A stretch of DNA of 64,000 nucleotides from Paenibacillus hamazuiensis (GTDB lineage: Bacteria; Bacillota; Bacilli; Paenibacillales; NBRC-103111): positions 6,197,001-6,261,000 of the forward strand of contig NZ_JALRMO010000001.1 in assembly GCF_023276405.1 (NCBI RefSeq). Reading direction: 5' to 3'. The position numbers were made by a program, and so were the translations under genes. Under the pieces are notes generated by a model. It did no database searches. It was not told the DNA's origin and saw nothing but the letters and a program-made list of their open reading frames with translations. This document shows, piece after piece, positions 1 to 8,131 of this stretch. The first letter of the stretch is position 1; each line of letters opens with the position of its first letter.

Positions 1-1436
1 AGTCTTCCGTTTCCGGTGCCGGCAATTTCCTTGACTTCATTGCCGATCCGTATAGTGACAACGGTCTGAAAATCTTCATCGTCTGTAAAGCGGTATTTGA
101 CAAACTCGACAGGCGTTTGTATATTCACATATTCCTTCACGAAAATATCGTAAATTTCATCGGGCAGCAGTTCCTTTTGCTGCTGATCCGATACGTTTTT
201 AACGCAGTAACCGAAGTTTTCGCGCATTTTCGCCGGGAGATCGAGTCCGTACTTCAGCTGCAGCACGTATCCGATCCCGCCTTTGCCGGACTGGCTGTTA
301 ATGCGGATTATATCGCCTTCATACTCCCTGCCGATGTCCTTCGGATCAATCAGCAAATAAGGGACCGACCAATGCCGGGGTTCCTTTTCCTCGCGCCATT
401 TCATTCCTTTGGCAATGGCATCCTGATGCGAACCGGAGAAAGCGGTGAATACCAGCTCGCCTCCGTAAGGATGTCTTTCGCTTACTCTCATTTTGGTCAG
501 TCGTTCATAAACGGAGATGATCGCAGGGATGTTCTCGAAATTCAGCTTCGGGTCCACCCCGTGGGAGTACATGTTCAGAGCCAGCGTGACAATGTCCACG
601 TTCCCCGTTCTTTCCCCGTTTCCGAACAAAGTGCCTTCGACGCGCTGGGCTCCGGCCAGCACCCCCAGCTCCGCATCCGCCACACCCGTTCCCCTGTCGT
701 TATGCGGATGGACCGACAAGATGACATGCTCCCGAAAATTCAGGCGCTCGCTCATATACTCGATCTGGCTGGCGTACACATGAGGCATCGACATGGATAC
801 CGTTGCGGGAAGATTGATGATGACCGGGTTCTCCGCCGTCGGCCGCCATACGTCGAGCACGCTGTTGCAGATGTCCAGTGCAAAATCAATTTCCGTACCC
901 GTAAAGCTTTCCGGAGAATACTGGAACTGAAAATTCCCTTCTGTTTCCTCCGCACACTGCTTTAATAACTTGGCGCCGCTCACAGCGATGTCGATAATTT
1001 CTTCTTTGGATTTGCGGAATACTTGTTCCCGCTGCGCCACGGATGTCGAGTTGTACAAATGCACTACGGCTTTTTTCGCGCCTTTCAGCGATTCAAAGGT
1101 TTTGCGGATAATATGCTCTCGCGATTGGGTAAGCACTTGGATGGTTACATCGTCGGGTATCAATTCCTGCTCGATCAATGTGCGCAAAAAGGTAAATTCC
1201 GTTTCCGAAGCTGCGGGAAATCCGACTTCGATCTCCTTGAACCCGATATCTACAAGCAATTTGAAGTATTCCAGCTTCTCCTCCAAATTCATCGGAACGA
1301 TTAATGCCTGATTTCCGTCACGCAGATCGACGCTGCACCAAATCGGTGCCTCCGTAATGTATTCCTTTCTGGTCCAATTCAAGCTTGTCTCTGGCGGCAT
1401 AAAATATCCTCTGGCGTACTTTTCAACATTTTTCAT
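1..1436 (-). CDS. leuA: 2-isopropylmalate synthase, 3' end outside window
   Basis: Catalyses condensation of acetyl-CoA with 2-oxoisovalerate, the first committed step of leucine synthesis, in the cytoplasm. The minus-strand reading frame opens [16 protein letters not shown] and shows the HMGL-like TIM-barrel signatures: DLRDGNQAL near residue 58, the metal-binding HPHNDRGTG near 240, and GERTGN near 270. Sequence past residue 400 enters the C-terminal regulatory part and runs off the left edge without a stop, so the gene is partial. The N-terminal YFMPPE and [10 protein letters not shown] stretches fit the long LeuA type. A leucine T-box leader lies directly upstream, which agrees with the assignment. 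Another homologue such as a homocitrate synthase is unlikely given the leader. Confidence 0.93.
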   Translation of the reverse strand, partial: MKNVEKYARGYFMPPETSLNWTRKEYITEAPIWCSVDLRDGNQALIVPMNLEEKLEYFKLLVDIGFKEIEVGFPAASETEFTFLRTLIEQELIPDDVTIQVLTQSREHIIRKTFESLKGAKKAVVHLYNSTSVAQREQVFRKSKEEIIDIAVSGAKLLKQCAEETEGNFQFQYSPESFTGTEIDFALDICNSVLDVWRPTAENPVIINLPATVSMSMPHVYASQIEYMSERLNFREHVILSVHPHNDRGTGVADAELGVLAGAQRVEGTLFGNGERTGNVDIVTLALNMYSHGVDPKLNFENIPAIISVYERLTKMRVSERHPYGGELVFTAFSGSHQDAIAKGMKWREEKEPRHWSVPYLLIDPKDIGREYEGDIIRINSQSGKGGIGYVLQLKYGLDLPAKMRENFGYCVKNVSDQQQKELLPDEIYDIFVKEYVNIQTPVEFVKYRFTDDEDFQTVVTIRIGNEVKEIAGTGNGR

Positions 1437-1493
1437 GGTTATCCTTCCTTTCATCAATTTCTGTGCTGACTTGCCAAAAACCGGACGAAATGC

Positions 1494-1790
1494 AAAAAAG
1501 CCTTTCATCTCCGATGAACAGAGACGAAAGACTTTGACATCTTACGCGGTACCACTCCGAATTCATGCCATACCCGGCATGCCCTCTACGGATACGGGTT
1601 TGCAAAAACGTTCAACCCTTGTATCCTCCTGATGATAACGGTCAGGCTCCGGCTCCACCTACTTTTCCGGGTTCAGCGAGCAACTCCAAGGCGAGTTCCG
1701 ATTATCTCCGCGGCTGTTTCGCACCGTCCAACAGCTCTCTGTTCGCTTGAAAAATCGTACTATTCCTTATCAACGTATTTTAAAAATATT
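1494..1790 (-). promoter_or_regulatory. Leucine T-box leader of leuA
   Basis: Read on the minus strand, the leader has the AGAGAGC-type stem I start, a specifier context GGAACTCGCC giving a CUC leucine codon, the conserved T-box GAGTGGTACCGCG (about 1545-1558) and a terminator with stem CTTTCGTCTC/GAGATGAAAG followed by CTTTTTT (about 1494-1530). Uncharged tRNA-Leu would favour the antiterminator and allow leuA transcription. Specifier choice is by alignment in the head to known T-boxes, so the exact codon is inference. Confidence 0.9.
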
Positions 1791-1797
1791 TGTGACA

Positions 1798-1826
1798 ATC
1801 TTATATCACTTAACCTATGGTGTCAA
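1798..1826 (-). promoter_or_regulatory. Sigma-A type promoter of the leuA leader
   Basis: Minus strand TTGACA (1821-1826), 17-bp spacer, TAAGAT (1798-1803), with the T-box leader starting just downstream. Confidence 0.7.
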
Positions 1827-1874
1827 GTGTTATCTTAACCCATTGGTTTGCGGGCGGCAACCTTGTACGCTCTT

Positions 1875-2546
1875 CTATGGTGCAGGGCGCTTGAAGAAAG
1901 CGATAAGCCGGTCTTGATGCGGCGTCACCGATACGAGTTCCCAGCCATGCCGGCCCCATTTGGCCAAAGCGTAGTCGAAGCCCGGATAACCGGCGTAATC
2001 CCCGAGTCCGGTTTCCGTGCTGTACTCCCACTTCTGAATATCGCCGGCTGCTTCCTTATAACCCGTATTTCGGCTTACATGCCCCGTGCGCAATGCAGCG
2101 GCTCCGATTTTATCCAAAACCGCTTCGCGTTCCGTCTCTTCGATGCCAAAAACACGCGGCGGCTCCGGAATATGAAACTGCGTATGGGAGTGGAACACCT
2201 GCAGCACCAGCGTGCCGAGCGATGTGCCGTCCGGCCGCTTGACCGCGTACCAGGCGCACCGCTCCCGCTCTTCCGGCGGTCCCCAATTTTCCACCGAATC
2301 GGATAAATGAAAGCCGGGACGAACCTGAAAACCGGCTTCGATCAATTCGTCGAACAAAGGGGCCGTAAACTTTTGAATATACACTCCGTAGGCGCGGTCT
2401 CCGTATTGTTCGAACATCCTCAAGAGCTCCTCCCGCTGCTCGTTCAGAACATCCTCCCATGTCTCACTTACACAATGATTGGCGTATTTGGCGACCGCCT
2501 GAATGTCGGCGGTGTCCGCCTCGCCGTACTCGATAAATTTTTTCAT
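1875..2546 (-). CDS. Conserved protein with WELV-type C-terminal domain (DUF6022-like)
   Basis: A 223-residue soluble protein, no signal peptide or membrane segment. The C-terminal 60 residues contain the pattern KWEY-GLGDYAGYPGFDYALAKWG-GWELVSVTP-LIAFFKRP, which resembles the small beta-rich DUF4177/DUF6022 group; the family name is from memory and unverified. The start is fixed by GAGGAG eight bases upstream. It ends head-on against the leuA leader and lies 26 bases downstream of the MBL gene, so it may be co-transcribed with it from the TetR-controlled promoter. Function unknown. Confidence 0.7.
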   Translation of the reverse strand: MKKFIEYGEADTADIQAVAKYANHCVSETWEDVLNEQREELLRMFEQYGDRAYGVYIQKFTAPLFDELIEAGFQVRPGFHLSDSVENWGPPEERERCAWYAVKRPDGTSLGTLVLQVFHSHTQFHIPEPPRVFGIEETEREAVLDKIGAAALRTGHVSRNTGYKEAAGDIQKWEYSTETGLGDYAGYPGFDYALAKWGRHGWELVSVTPHQDRLIAFFKRPAP

Positions 2547-2572
2547 GAAATCCAGCTCCTCTTAAAAAATTT

Positions 2573-3376
2573 TCAATTACCCGGGTAGTCCCCGAACCTG
2601 ACGGCGGGGTCGTGATTCGCAATCGCGGCTGCACAATCGTCCCGGCCGGAAAACTCCCGGATCCACCGGAAGGTGTCCCGGCACATCTTCTCATCGCTCA
2701 TATGCCCCGGCAGCACCTCTTCGTTCCAGGAAACCGCAGAATATCCGGCATCGGAAGCGAGCAGCAGCCAACCCTTCTCCGTTTTCACAAGCGCGGACAA
2801 AAGTCCGGCCGTATGCCCCGGTGTGAACACCAGATAGACCGTCCCGTCCCCGAACAGATCCTTCCCGAGCCCGTAAGGACCAAAGGGAATCGGCTCCAGT
2901 GCAAAAGGCTCGATCAGGATGCCCTCGCATCTCTTCTTCTGAAAAGTGGCAGCCTGCCATTCCGGCTCGCTGACCATAATCGACTGAGCCCCGGCCAGCA
3001 TTCGCAGGCCGCTGATGTGGTCCACGTCGAGGTGCGAAATAACCACATAACGAATGTCCTCGGCTGTAAGCCCTCTGGAGGCGAGCCGTTCCCGAACCGA
3101 CTGCCCTGAGGGAAGCCGGGGCCGGCAGTAGTGATAGGCATAACCCAAATGTCCTTCGGGATCGCTGCGCACCTCTTCGCTCCACCCCGCGTCGATAACG
3201 ACCCTCCCTGCGGGATGTTCGATCAAATAGCAGGATACCGGCGTCCAGATGTGATGCTCCTCCGATCTTTCTCCGAGCTTCGGCACATGCCCGAACCCTT
3301 CGTCCCGGTAAGCGAGACGGCGGTCAACCAAAACGTCCCCGCAGTGCATCACATGAACTTTTATTTGTTTATTCAT
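2573..3376 (-). CDS. MBL-fold hydrolase, N-acyl homoserine lactonase family
   Basis: A 267-residue metallo-beta-lactamase-fold protein related to AiiA-type lactonases that open N-acyl homoserine lactones. The zinc motif SHLDVDH (about 114-120), a later FTPGHTAG histidine, LLASDAG aspartate and the C-terminal IANHDP histidine are all present, so a two-metal site looks intact. Cytoplasmic, no signal peptide. RBS TGGAGGAC precedes the ATG. It is transcribed divergently from a TetR-family gene and its promoter overlaps two copies of a perfect inverted repeat, so it is probably the target of that repressor. The true substrate is not deducible; other lactones or esters are possible. Confidence 0.82.
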   Translation of the reverse strand: MNKQIKVHVMHCGDVLVDRRLAYRDEGFGHVPKLGERSEEHHIWTPVSCYLIEHPAGRVVIDAGWSEEVRSDPEGHLGYAYHYCRPRLPSGQSVRERLASRGLTAEDIRYVVISHLDVDHISGLRMLAGAQSIMVSEPEWQAATFQKKRCEGILIEPFALEPIPFGPYGLGKDLFGDGTVYLVFTPGHTAGLLSALVKTEKGWLLLASDAGYSAVSWNEEVLPGHMSDEKMCRDTFRWIREFSGRDDCAAAIANHDPAVRFGDYPGN

Positions 3377-3394
3377 AAATGTCCTCCATAAATA

Positions 3395-3429
3395 TCTAAC
3401 ATCGTTAGATTAAATTTAACATCGTTAGA
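3395..3429. promoter_or_regulatory. Double TetR-type operator
   Basis: Two palindromes TCTAAC-ATC-GTTAGA (3395-3409) and TTTAAC-ATC-GTTAGA (3415-3429), 20 bp centre to centre, in the divergent gap between the lactonase-like gene and the TetR gene. The first is a perfect repeat, the second has one mismatch. They cover promoter elements on both strands. Confidence 0.8.
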
Positions 3430-3456
3430 ATAACTCCGTTATGATATAATTGTCAA
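3427..3456 (-). promoter_or_regulatory. Promoter of the MBL gene overlapping operator 2
   Basis: Minus strand TTGACA (3451-3456), 18-bp spacer, TATTCT (3427-3432). The -10 lies on the edge of the right operator. On the plus strand a TATAAT at 3445-3450 could serve the regulator, which would place its -35 inside the same operator and allow autoregulation. Confidence 0.6.
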
Positions 3457-3483
3457 GACAAATTTTCCAATCGAAAGGCGGAA

Positions 3484-4203
3484 ATGATCGTGGCCCGGAA
3501 ACGAATTTACCCGATGGATCTCGCAGGGGAAGCAGGCTCGGCACAGTCGGCCCACATCCCGCTTGACCGGAAGCGCATCGTGCAAAAAGCGCTGGACATG
3601 TTAAACGAGGTCGGCCTGAAAGAACTGAGCATGCGTAAAATCGGCGACGCCCTCGGCGTCAAGGCGGCTTCGCTGTATTATCACGTCAAGGATAAGGATG
3701 AGCTGCTGCAGCTGATTGCCGATCAAATCAGCCTGGAGATGGGAATGAATTGGGCGGATGCTTCTTTACCGTGGAAAGATCAGATGGTTCGCTGGGCGGA
3801 ACACTTTCGGGCCGTTTTGCACAAACATCGGGATGCGGCGGACATTTTCGGCTCAACTATCGCGCTTGGGCCTTATCGGCTGCAGCAGATCGAAGCTTTG
3901 TACAAGGTATTCGACGCCGCCGGATTCCGCGACGAACAAATTCCATGGCTGTCCGGCATGTTGAAAAATTACGTGCTGGGGTTCGTTTCGGAAGAGGTCC
4001 GACTGACCGGCATGGCGCAGCGAAAAGAGGTGGATGTGAAGTCGCTCGGAGAGCAGTATCTGGAGACGTACGGCCGGCTGCCGCGGGACAAGTTTCCTCA
4101 TCTGATTCGGCTTGCCCCTTATTCGACCGGCGCGCATTGGGAAGATGAATTCCATTTCGGGCTAAAGGTGCTTTTGGACGGCTTTAACGCACAGCTGCGT
4201 TAA
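3484..4203 (+). CDS. TetR/AcrR-family transcriptional repressor
   Basis: A 239-residue regulator. Residues about 27-75 form a TetR N-terminal HTH (RIVQKALDMLNEVGLKELS, then GVKAASLYYHVKDKDELL), and the rest resembles the TetR C-terminal ligand domain of the tetracycline-repressor group. The ATG at 3484 follows GAAAGGCGG; a GTG three codons in is an alternative. It is divergent from the lactonase-like gene with two matching palindromes between them, so repression of both genes with release by a small ligand, perhaps a lactone, is the likely arrangement. Its 3' end overlaps the oppositely oriented DinB gene by four bases. Confidence 0.9.
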   Translation: MIVARKRIYPMDLAGEAGSAQSAHIPLDRKRIVQKALDMLNEVGLKELSMRKIGDALGVKAASLYYHVKDKDELLQLIADQISLEMGMNWADASLPWKDQMVRWAEHFRAVLHKHRDAADIFGSTIALGPYRLQQIEALYKVFDAAGFRDEQIPWLSGMLKNYVLGFVSEEVRLTGMAQRKEVDVKSLGEQYLETYGRLPRDKFPHLIRLAPYSTGAHWEDEFHFGLKVLLDGFNAQLR

Positions 4204-4688
4204 ATGCTTGTCGACTCATAGCGGCCGCCGAGCCGCATTTTGGCGATGTACAGCACCTGCCCGAGATGCTCGGAAAAATGGCCGGCGCATTGATGAAACA
4301 AAGCCAGGTTGCTGCGTTCTTTTCCCCGAATGGTCTGCGTCTTCAGCAGCAGCTCCGGCGTCGCTTCCTCCAGTGTTCGGCACAGCACGGCAAATGCATC
4401 CCGCAGCATCGCCATGAGCTGCTCGCGGGAATAAGCGACGTCGGGACGGAACTCCTCTTCCCGGCGCCGTACCGAGGCGCGGCCCAGCATGCCGGCCCCG
4501 ATTCTTTCGTGAATATTTCCGCAAATATGGACGATCAGATTGGCAATGCTGTTGCTTTCCGGCGTCGGCCGCCATGCGAGCTCCTCCTCGCTTAACTGAT
4601 CGCATGCCCCGGCGATCCGGCGCAATATTTCTTCATATTTGGGCAGCAGCACTTTTTTGTGCAGATCGAGCTCTTGACTTGATTCCAT
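4200..4688 (-). CDS. DinB-like / DUF1572 four-helix protein
   Basis: A 162-residue cytoplasmic protein with DinB/YfiT-type four-helix features. Candidate metal ligands are the histidines in LIVHICGNIHERI (about 52-62) and in HQCAGHFSEHLGQVLYI near residues 132-145. Such proteins are often metal-dependent thiol S-transferases, for example with bacillithiol in Firmicutes, but the substrate here cannot be read from sequence. RBS GAGGAGG precedes the ATG. Convergent with the TetR gene and unlikely to share its function. Confidence 0.8.
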   Translation of the reverse strand: MESSQELDLHKKVLLPKYEEILRRIAGACDQLSEEELAWRPTPESNSIANLIVHICGNIHERIGAGMLGRASVRRREEEFRPDVAYSREQLMAMLRDAFAVLCRTLEEATPELLLKTQTIRGKERSNLALFHQCAGHFSEHLGQVLYIAKMRLGGRYESTSI

Positions 4689-4884
4689 GTTCCCGCCTCC
4701 TCTATTTGGATTACTTTCATATTACCACCTTTTCCTAACCCTTCCTGTAAAATCTTCTTCGTTTCCCGGCGTCTCCAATGAATCGGGACGATTCAGGCAT
4801 GTTCGACCCGGTCAGCGAATACAATCGAATATACCGGTCGTCCGACATCCTGAAAATGAAGATGAGGGGAGGGGAAGCCGAGCT

Positions 4885-5862
4885 ATGAAGCCGCAGCGCA
4901 AACGCGAAAAGCTGACGCTAATGATCATTCCGGACGCAAGCCGCAGCATCGTCCGGTTCAAGCTTTCGCCGTTCAGCTTGTACGCCGTTCCGGCCGCCGC
5001 TTTGCTCGTACTGACCGGCTCCTGGCTGACCGTCTATGAACTGCAGGCCGCTCACATTCGCGACTCCACTGCGCTTAAGGAGATTCATCAGGATCAGGAA
5101 AAAGCTTTGAATGAAACGATCATGCAAAAAAACGCCGAACTCGACAAGCTGCACAGCGAGCTGATCGAGCTGTCCGAGCAAACGGAGGAGTTCAAGCTTC
5201 GGCTGCAGGAGGTCAAAAAGCTGGAGAGCTCCATCCAGGCGCTTACCCGCGGTCCGATATCGTCCACGCCGCCGAAGGAGCCCGCGAGTTCTTCGCCGAA
5301 GGGCGGGACCGGCGGAACCGCGGGGCAGGTCACCGGCGAACAAGCCGATCTGCTCGTAGAAACCACAAGATCGGATTTATCGGCATTAACGGACGAAATG
5401 AACGCATTGATCGGCCATCTGAGCGATTCGAAGGAGCAGCTCGCGGAAGCCGACCGTCTTCGCCGGATCACCCCCTCCATCTGGCCCTCCTCGTCACGCA
5501 CCGTCACTTCCGGCTTCGGCCTCCGTCTGGACCCTTTCACCCAGAAGCCCGCATTCCACAGCGGCCTCGACATCGCCGGCAAGCTGGGCGACTCCGTCTT
5601 CGCCACGGCGGACGGCCTCGTCCGCGAAACCGGTTCGGACAGCTCCTACGGCAATTTTGTCCGCATCGATCACGGAGGCGGCATCGAGACGTTTTATGGC
5701 CATCTCAGCCGGATATTGACCGAACCCGGCCAGCAGGTCGCCAAAGGCCAAAAGATCGCTCTGGTCGGCTCGACCGGCCGCAGCACGGGGCCCCATCTGC
5801 ATTACGAGGTGCGTCGAAACCGCGTGGAAATCGATCCGGTACCTTTTTTAAAATCAAAATGA
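4885..5862 (+). CDS. Membrane-anchored M23 murein endopeptidase
   Basis: A 325-residue peptidoglycan hydrolase. An N-terminal cytoplasmic basic stretch is followed by one transmembrane helix (about 32-52), a coiled coil (about 60-120), a Pro/Ser/Gly-rich linker, and a C-terminal LytM/M23 domain. Zinc ligands are visible as HSGLDIAG (H-x3-D) and HLHYEV (H-x-H), so the domain looks catalytically competent. The ATG at 4885 was chosen because GAGGGGAGGGG precedes it; an upstream in-frame extension from 4687 has no RBS and no matching sequence. Six bases separate it from a bactofilin gene, the pairing often seen in cell-shape modules where bactofilin positions an M23 enzyme. Confidence 0.92.
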   Translation: MKPQRKREKLTLMIIPDASRSIVRFKLSPFSLYAVPAAALLVLTGSWLTVYELQAAHIRDSTALKEIHQDQEKALNETIMQKNAELDKLHSELIELSEQTEEFKLRLQEVKKLESSIQALTRGPISSTPPKEPASSSPKGGTGGTAGQVTGEQADLLVETTRSDLSALTDEMNALIGHLSDSKEQLAEADRLRRITPSIWPSSSRTVTSGFGLRLDPFTQKPAFHSGLDIAGKLGDSVFATADGLVRETGSDSSYGNFVRIDHGGGIETFYGHLSRILTEPGQQVAKGQKIALVGSTGRSTGPHLHYEVRRNRVEIDPVPFLKSK

Positions 5863-5871
5863 AAGGTTGTG

Positions 5872-6330
5872 TTGCGCTTGCTGTCAGTCAAAAAAGCATC
5901 GTCTGCCGTTGAAACGATCATTGGCGAAAATACGGTTTGCGACGGGAAGGTAAGCTGCGAAACGAACCTGCGGGTGGAAGGAAAGGTCGTCGGAGACATC
6001 GAATGCTCCGGCGAGGTCGTCATCGGCGAACACGCGGTCGTGCATTCGAGTATATTGGCCAAAGATGTCGTCATAGCGGGCACCGTGCACGGCAATGTAC
6101 AGGCTACAGGCAGGCTGACGGTGATGCCTACCGGCCAGCTGATCGGCAATATGGAGGCGACGACGCTCCAGGTCATGGAAGGAGCGGTGTTCACCGGCAG
6201 CAGCGCGATGGCGCAAAGATCGTCGGTCAGCCCGCTCAGCGGAAGCGGCAAGGGCAGGGAAGGCAAAGAAAGCAAAGAAGGCAGGCATCAGAAGCAGGGC
6301 ACCGACCACGCCGCAGCGAATGCCGTGTAA
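5872..6330 (+). CDS. Bactofilin family polymer-forming protein
   Basis: About 152 residues. The centre is a right-handed beta-helix of short repeats (GENTVCDGKVSC, RVEGKVVGDIECSG, VVIGEHAVVHSSI, VVIAGTVHGNVQATGRL) typical of bactofilins, which polymerise into membrane-associated filaments. The tail is a low-complexity Ser/Gly/Lys/Glu region. The start is uncertain: GTG at 5869 sits too near the GAAAGG RBS, TTG at 5872 or 5878 fits better. Coupled to the M23 peptidase gene upstream, so it probably recruits or organises that enzyme. Confidence 0.9.
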   Translation: MRLLSVKKASSAVETIIGENTVCDGKVSCETNLRVEGKVVGDIECSGEVVIGEHAVVHSSILAKDVVIAGTVHGNVQATGRLTVMPTGQLIGNMEATTLQVMEGAVFTGSSAMAQRSSVSPLSGSGKGREGKESKEGRHQKQGTDHAAANAV

Positions 6331-6496
6331 TATCGGCTTGGCCGCGTCGCAAGATGAGCTGCTTATCCCGGGCTAGAGCGGTGTTAGGCCGCGGAAGAAC
6401 CTGGCCGTTCTGAATTACTTCAGCCCATGACGTATTTCGCGATGGAAAAATTCACATACTGAGAACAATACTTAGACCGTTGTGGGGTTTTTAACT

Positions 6497-7057
6497 ATGG
6501 CCATCAATTTCTTATGGGAAGCGGTTATTCTTCTGTCCGCCAACCTGCTTCTGCTCCGACTCGCCGGAAAAAAATCGGTCGCTCAGATGACCATCCTCGA
6601 AATCATCGTCATCCTGGCCATCGGCACGACGATGGGCCATGCCATCAAGGAAAACGAGCTTTGGCAGGTCATTACCGTAACGGCGGTGTTCATTTTGTTT
6701 CTGATCGTTTGTCAAAAGCTGCAGCTGAAGTCGCGGCTCCTCGAAAAGTACATGATCGGCACGGCGACGCTCGTTATCCAGGATGGCACCGTGCTTGAGC
6801 AGAGCCTGAAAAAGCTGCGCATAACGCAAAGCCAACTGGAGATGAGGCTTCGCCAGAAAGGCATTTCCTACATATCCGACGTCAAAGTCGCCACCATCGA
6901 ATCCGACGGCGGGCTCGGCTACGAGCTTATGCCCCACGCCGCCCCCGTCACGAAAGAGGAGCTTCTCGCGATCCTGGACAAACGACCGGGCCAGGAGGAC
7001 AAGTCAGAGAAAACGGATGAAAATATATTCAACCAGGTTATTAAAAACAACCGATAA
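6497..7057 (+). CDS. DUF421 (YetF-like) membrane protein
   Basis: A 186-residue protein with two or three N-terminal transmembrane helices (about 3-22, 28-48, 55-75) followed by a cytoplasmic alpha/beta DUF421 domain containing VIQDGTVLEQSLKKLRITQSQLEMRLRQKG. The ATG at 6497 follows GGGG; an in-frame GTG at 6482 is the alternative. B. subtilis YetF relatives are numerous in spore formers and some act in spore membranes, but the role here is unknown. A strong terminator follows. Confidence 0.85.
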   Translation: MAINFLWEAVILLSANLLLLRLAGKKSVAQMTILEIIVILAIGTTMGHAIKENELWQVITVTAVFILFLIVCQKLQLKSRLLEKYMIGTATLVIQDGTVLEQSLKKLRITQSQLEMRLRQKGISYISDVKVATIESDGGLGYELMPHAAPVTKEELLAILDKRPGQEDKSEKTDENIFNQVIKNNR

Positions 7058-7098
7058 CTCCCTCGGATACGGCGGTGCCGCACCGAGGGGTTATTTTT
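7055..7098. terminator. Terminator after the DUF421 gene
   Basis: Stem AACTCCCTCGG / CCGAGGGGTT followed by a run of T on the plus strand. It lies between convergent genes and may serve both. Confidence 0.85.
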
Positions 7099-7115
7099 TT
7101 TTTGAGGATTGCCGG

Positions 7116-7994
7116 TCACTGCTCCTTTAACACATGCTTTTGAAAGTAGTCGCCCCAATGTGGGGAGCTGCCGTCGATGTCCATGAAGCCGTATTCGCGG
7201 GACAAGTCCCACGAGCTGAGCGCTTTGCCGGCTTTTTCGGACACGTTCGGATCGGCGGCGAGCGCGGCGGCGGCTCTGCCGACGAAATACGGCGTTTCCG
7301 AAGCGATGAAGTGTGGGTCCTTCTTCGCCCCGTCGCGCCAGTTCGCTTCCGTCACGCCGAAGTGATCGAGCATCGCCTCGGAGCGCAAAAACCCCGGCGT
7401 CAGCGCCAGCGCCGTTACGCCATGCTCCTTCAATTCGGCCGCCATCGCTTCCGCCAGGTGGATGACGGAAATTTTCGCCAGGCTGTAGTAAAGATTGCCG
7501 CGGTACGCATAGTCCGTGCCGTCGGTAATTTCAATAATCAGCCCCTGCCTGCGGGCGATCATCAGCGGCGCCCCGTAGTAGCTCGTGATCATATGCGTAT
7601 GCACGGCCCGCTGCTGGGTGAGCAGCCCATCCGCCAGCGAATGCTCCCAGAACGTCTGCCCCCATACGTTCAGCGGATCGCAGCCCCATATGTCGTTAAT
7701 GAGGATGTCCAACCTTCCGTCCTGCTCCCGCCCGACGCGTTCGAACAAAGCTTTCACCTCGGCTTCCACCGAATGGTCCACCCGGACCGGAATGCCGACG
7801 CCTCCTTTCGCCGTGACCAGCTCCGCAGTCTCTTCGATCGTCTCCGTGCGGTTCATATCCGACTTCCGCTCGCGGGTCGTACGGCCTGTTACGTATACGG
7901 TGGCTCCCGCCTCGCCGAGCATCGCGGCAATTCCTCTGCCCGCTCCCCTGGTCGCTCCTGCGACTACGGCGACTTTTCCCTGCAATGGTTTCAT
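7116..7994 (-). CDS. SDR family NAD(P)-dependent oxidoreductase
   Basis: A 292-residue short-chain dehydrogenase. The Rossmann motif is GATRGAGRG (about 11-19), YVTGRTTRERKS suggests NADP preference, and the active-site YxxxK is YSLAK. The canonical NNAG is replaced by LINDIWG and the catalytic Ser by a Thr-rich EITDGTDY, so this is an atypical member of the family. The start at 7994 is preferred because GGAGGAG lies six bases upstream; the in-frame ATG at 8018 lacks an RBS. Divergent from a WYL regulator, the arrangement commonly seen when a YafY-like repressor controls an adjacent SDR. Confidence 0.88.
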   Translation of the reverse strand: MKPLQGKVAVVAGATRGAGRGIAAMLGEAGATVYVTGRTTRERKSDMNRTETIEETAELVTAKGGVGIPVRVDHSVEAEVKALFERVGREQDGRLDILINDIWGCDPLNVWGQTFWEHSLADGLLTQQRAVHTHMITSYYGAPLMIARRQGLIIEITDGTDYAYRGNLYYSLAKISVIHLAEAMAAELKEHGVTALALTPGFLRSEAMLDHFGVTEANWRDGAKKDPHFIASETPYFVGRAAAALAADPNVSEKAGKALSSWDLSREYGFMDIDGSSPHWGDYFQKHVLKEQ

Positions 7995-8131
7995 GTTCTT
8001 CTCCTCCATGTTCTTCATGAACTTTTGGATTGCAGTTCGTATGCTTTTTTATCTTACCGGAGCCAATATGACATCCCTTGTCTTATTTGTTTGGTACAAT
8101 AGGATCATGATTTGATGAGGAGGACATGCCC

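Noticed and set aside
117-965. Long plus-strand frames opposite leuA
   Set aside because: They are antisense shadows; the minus-strand frame carries all LeuA motifs and a T-box leader.
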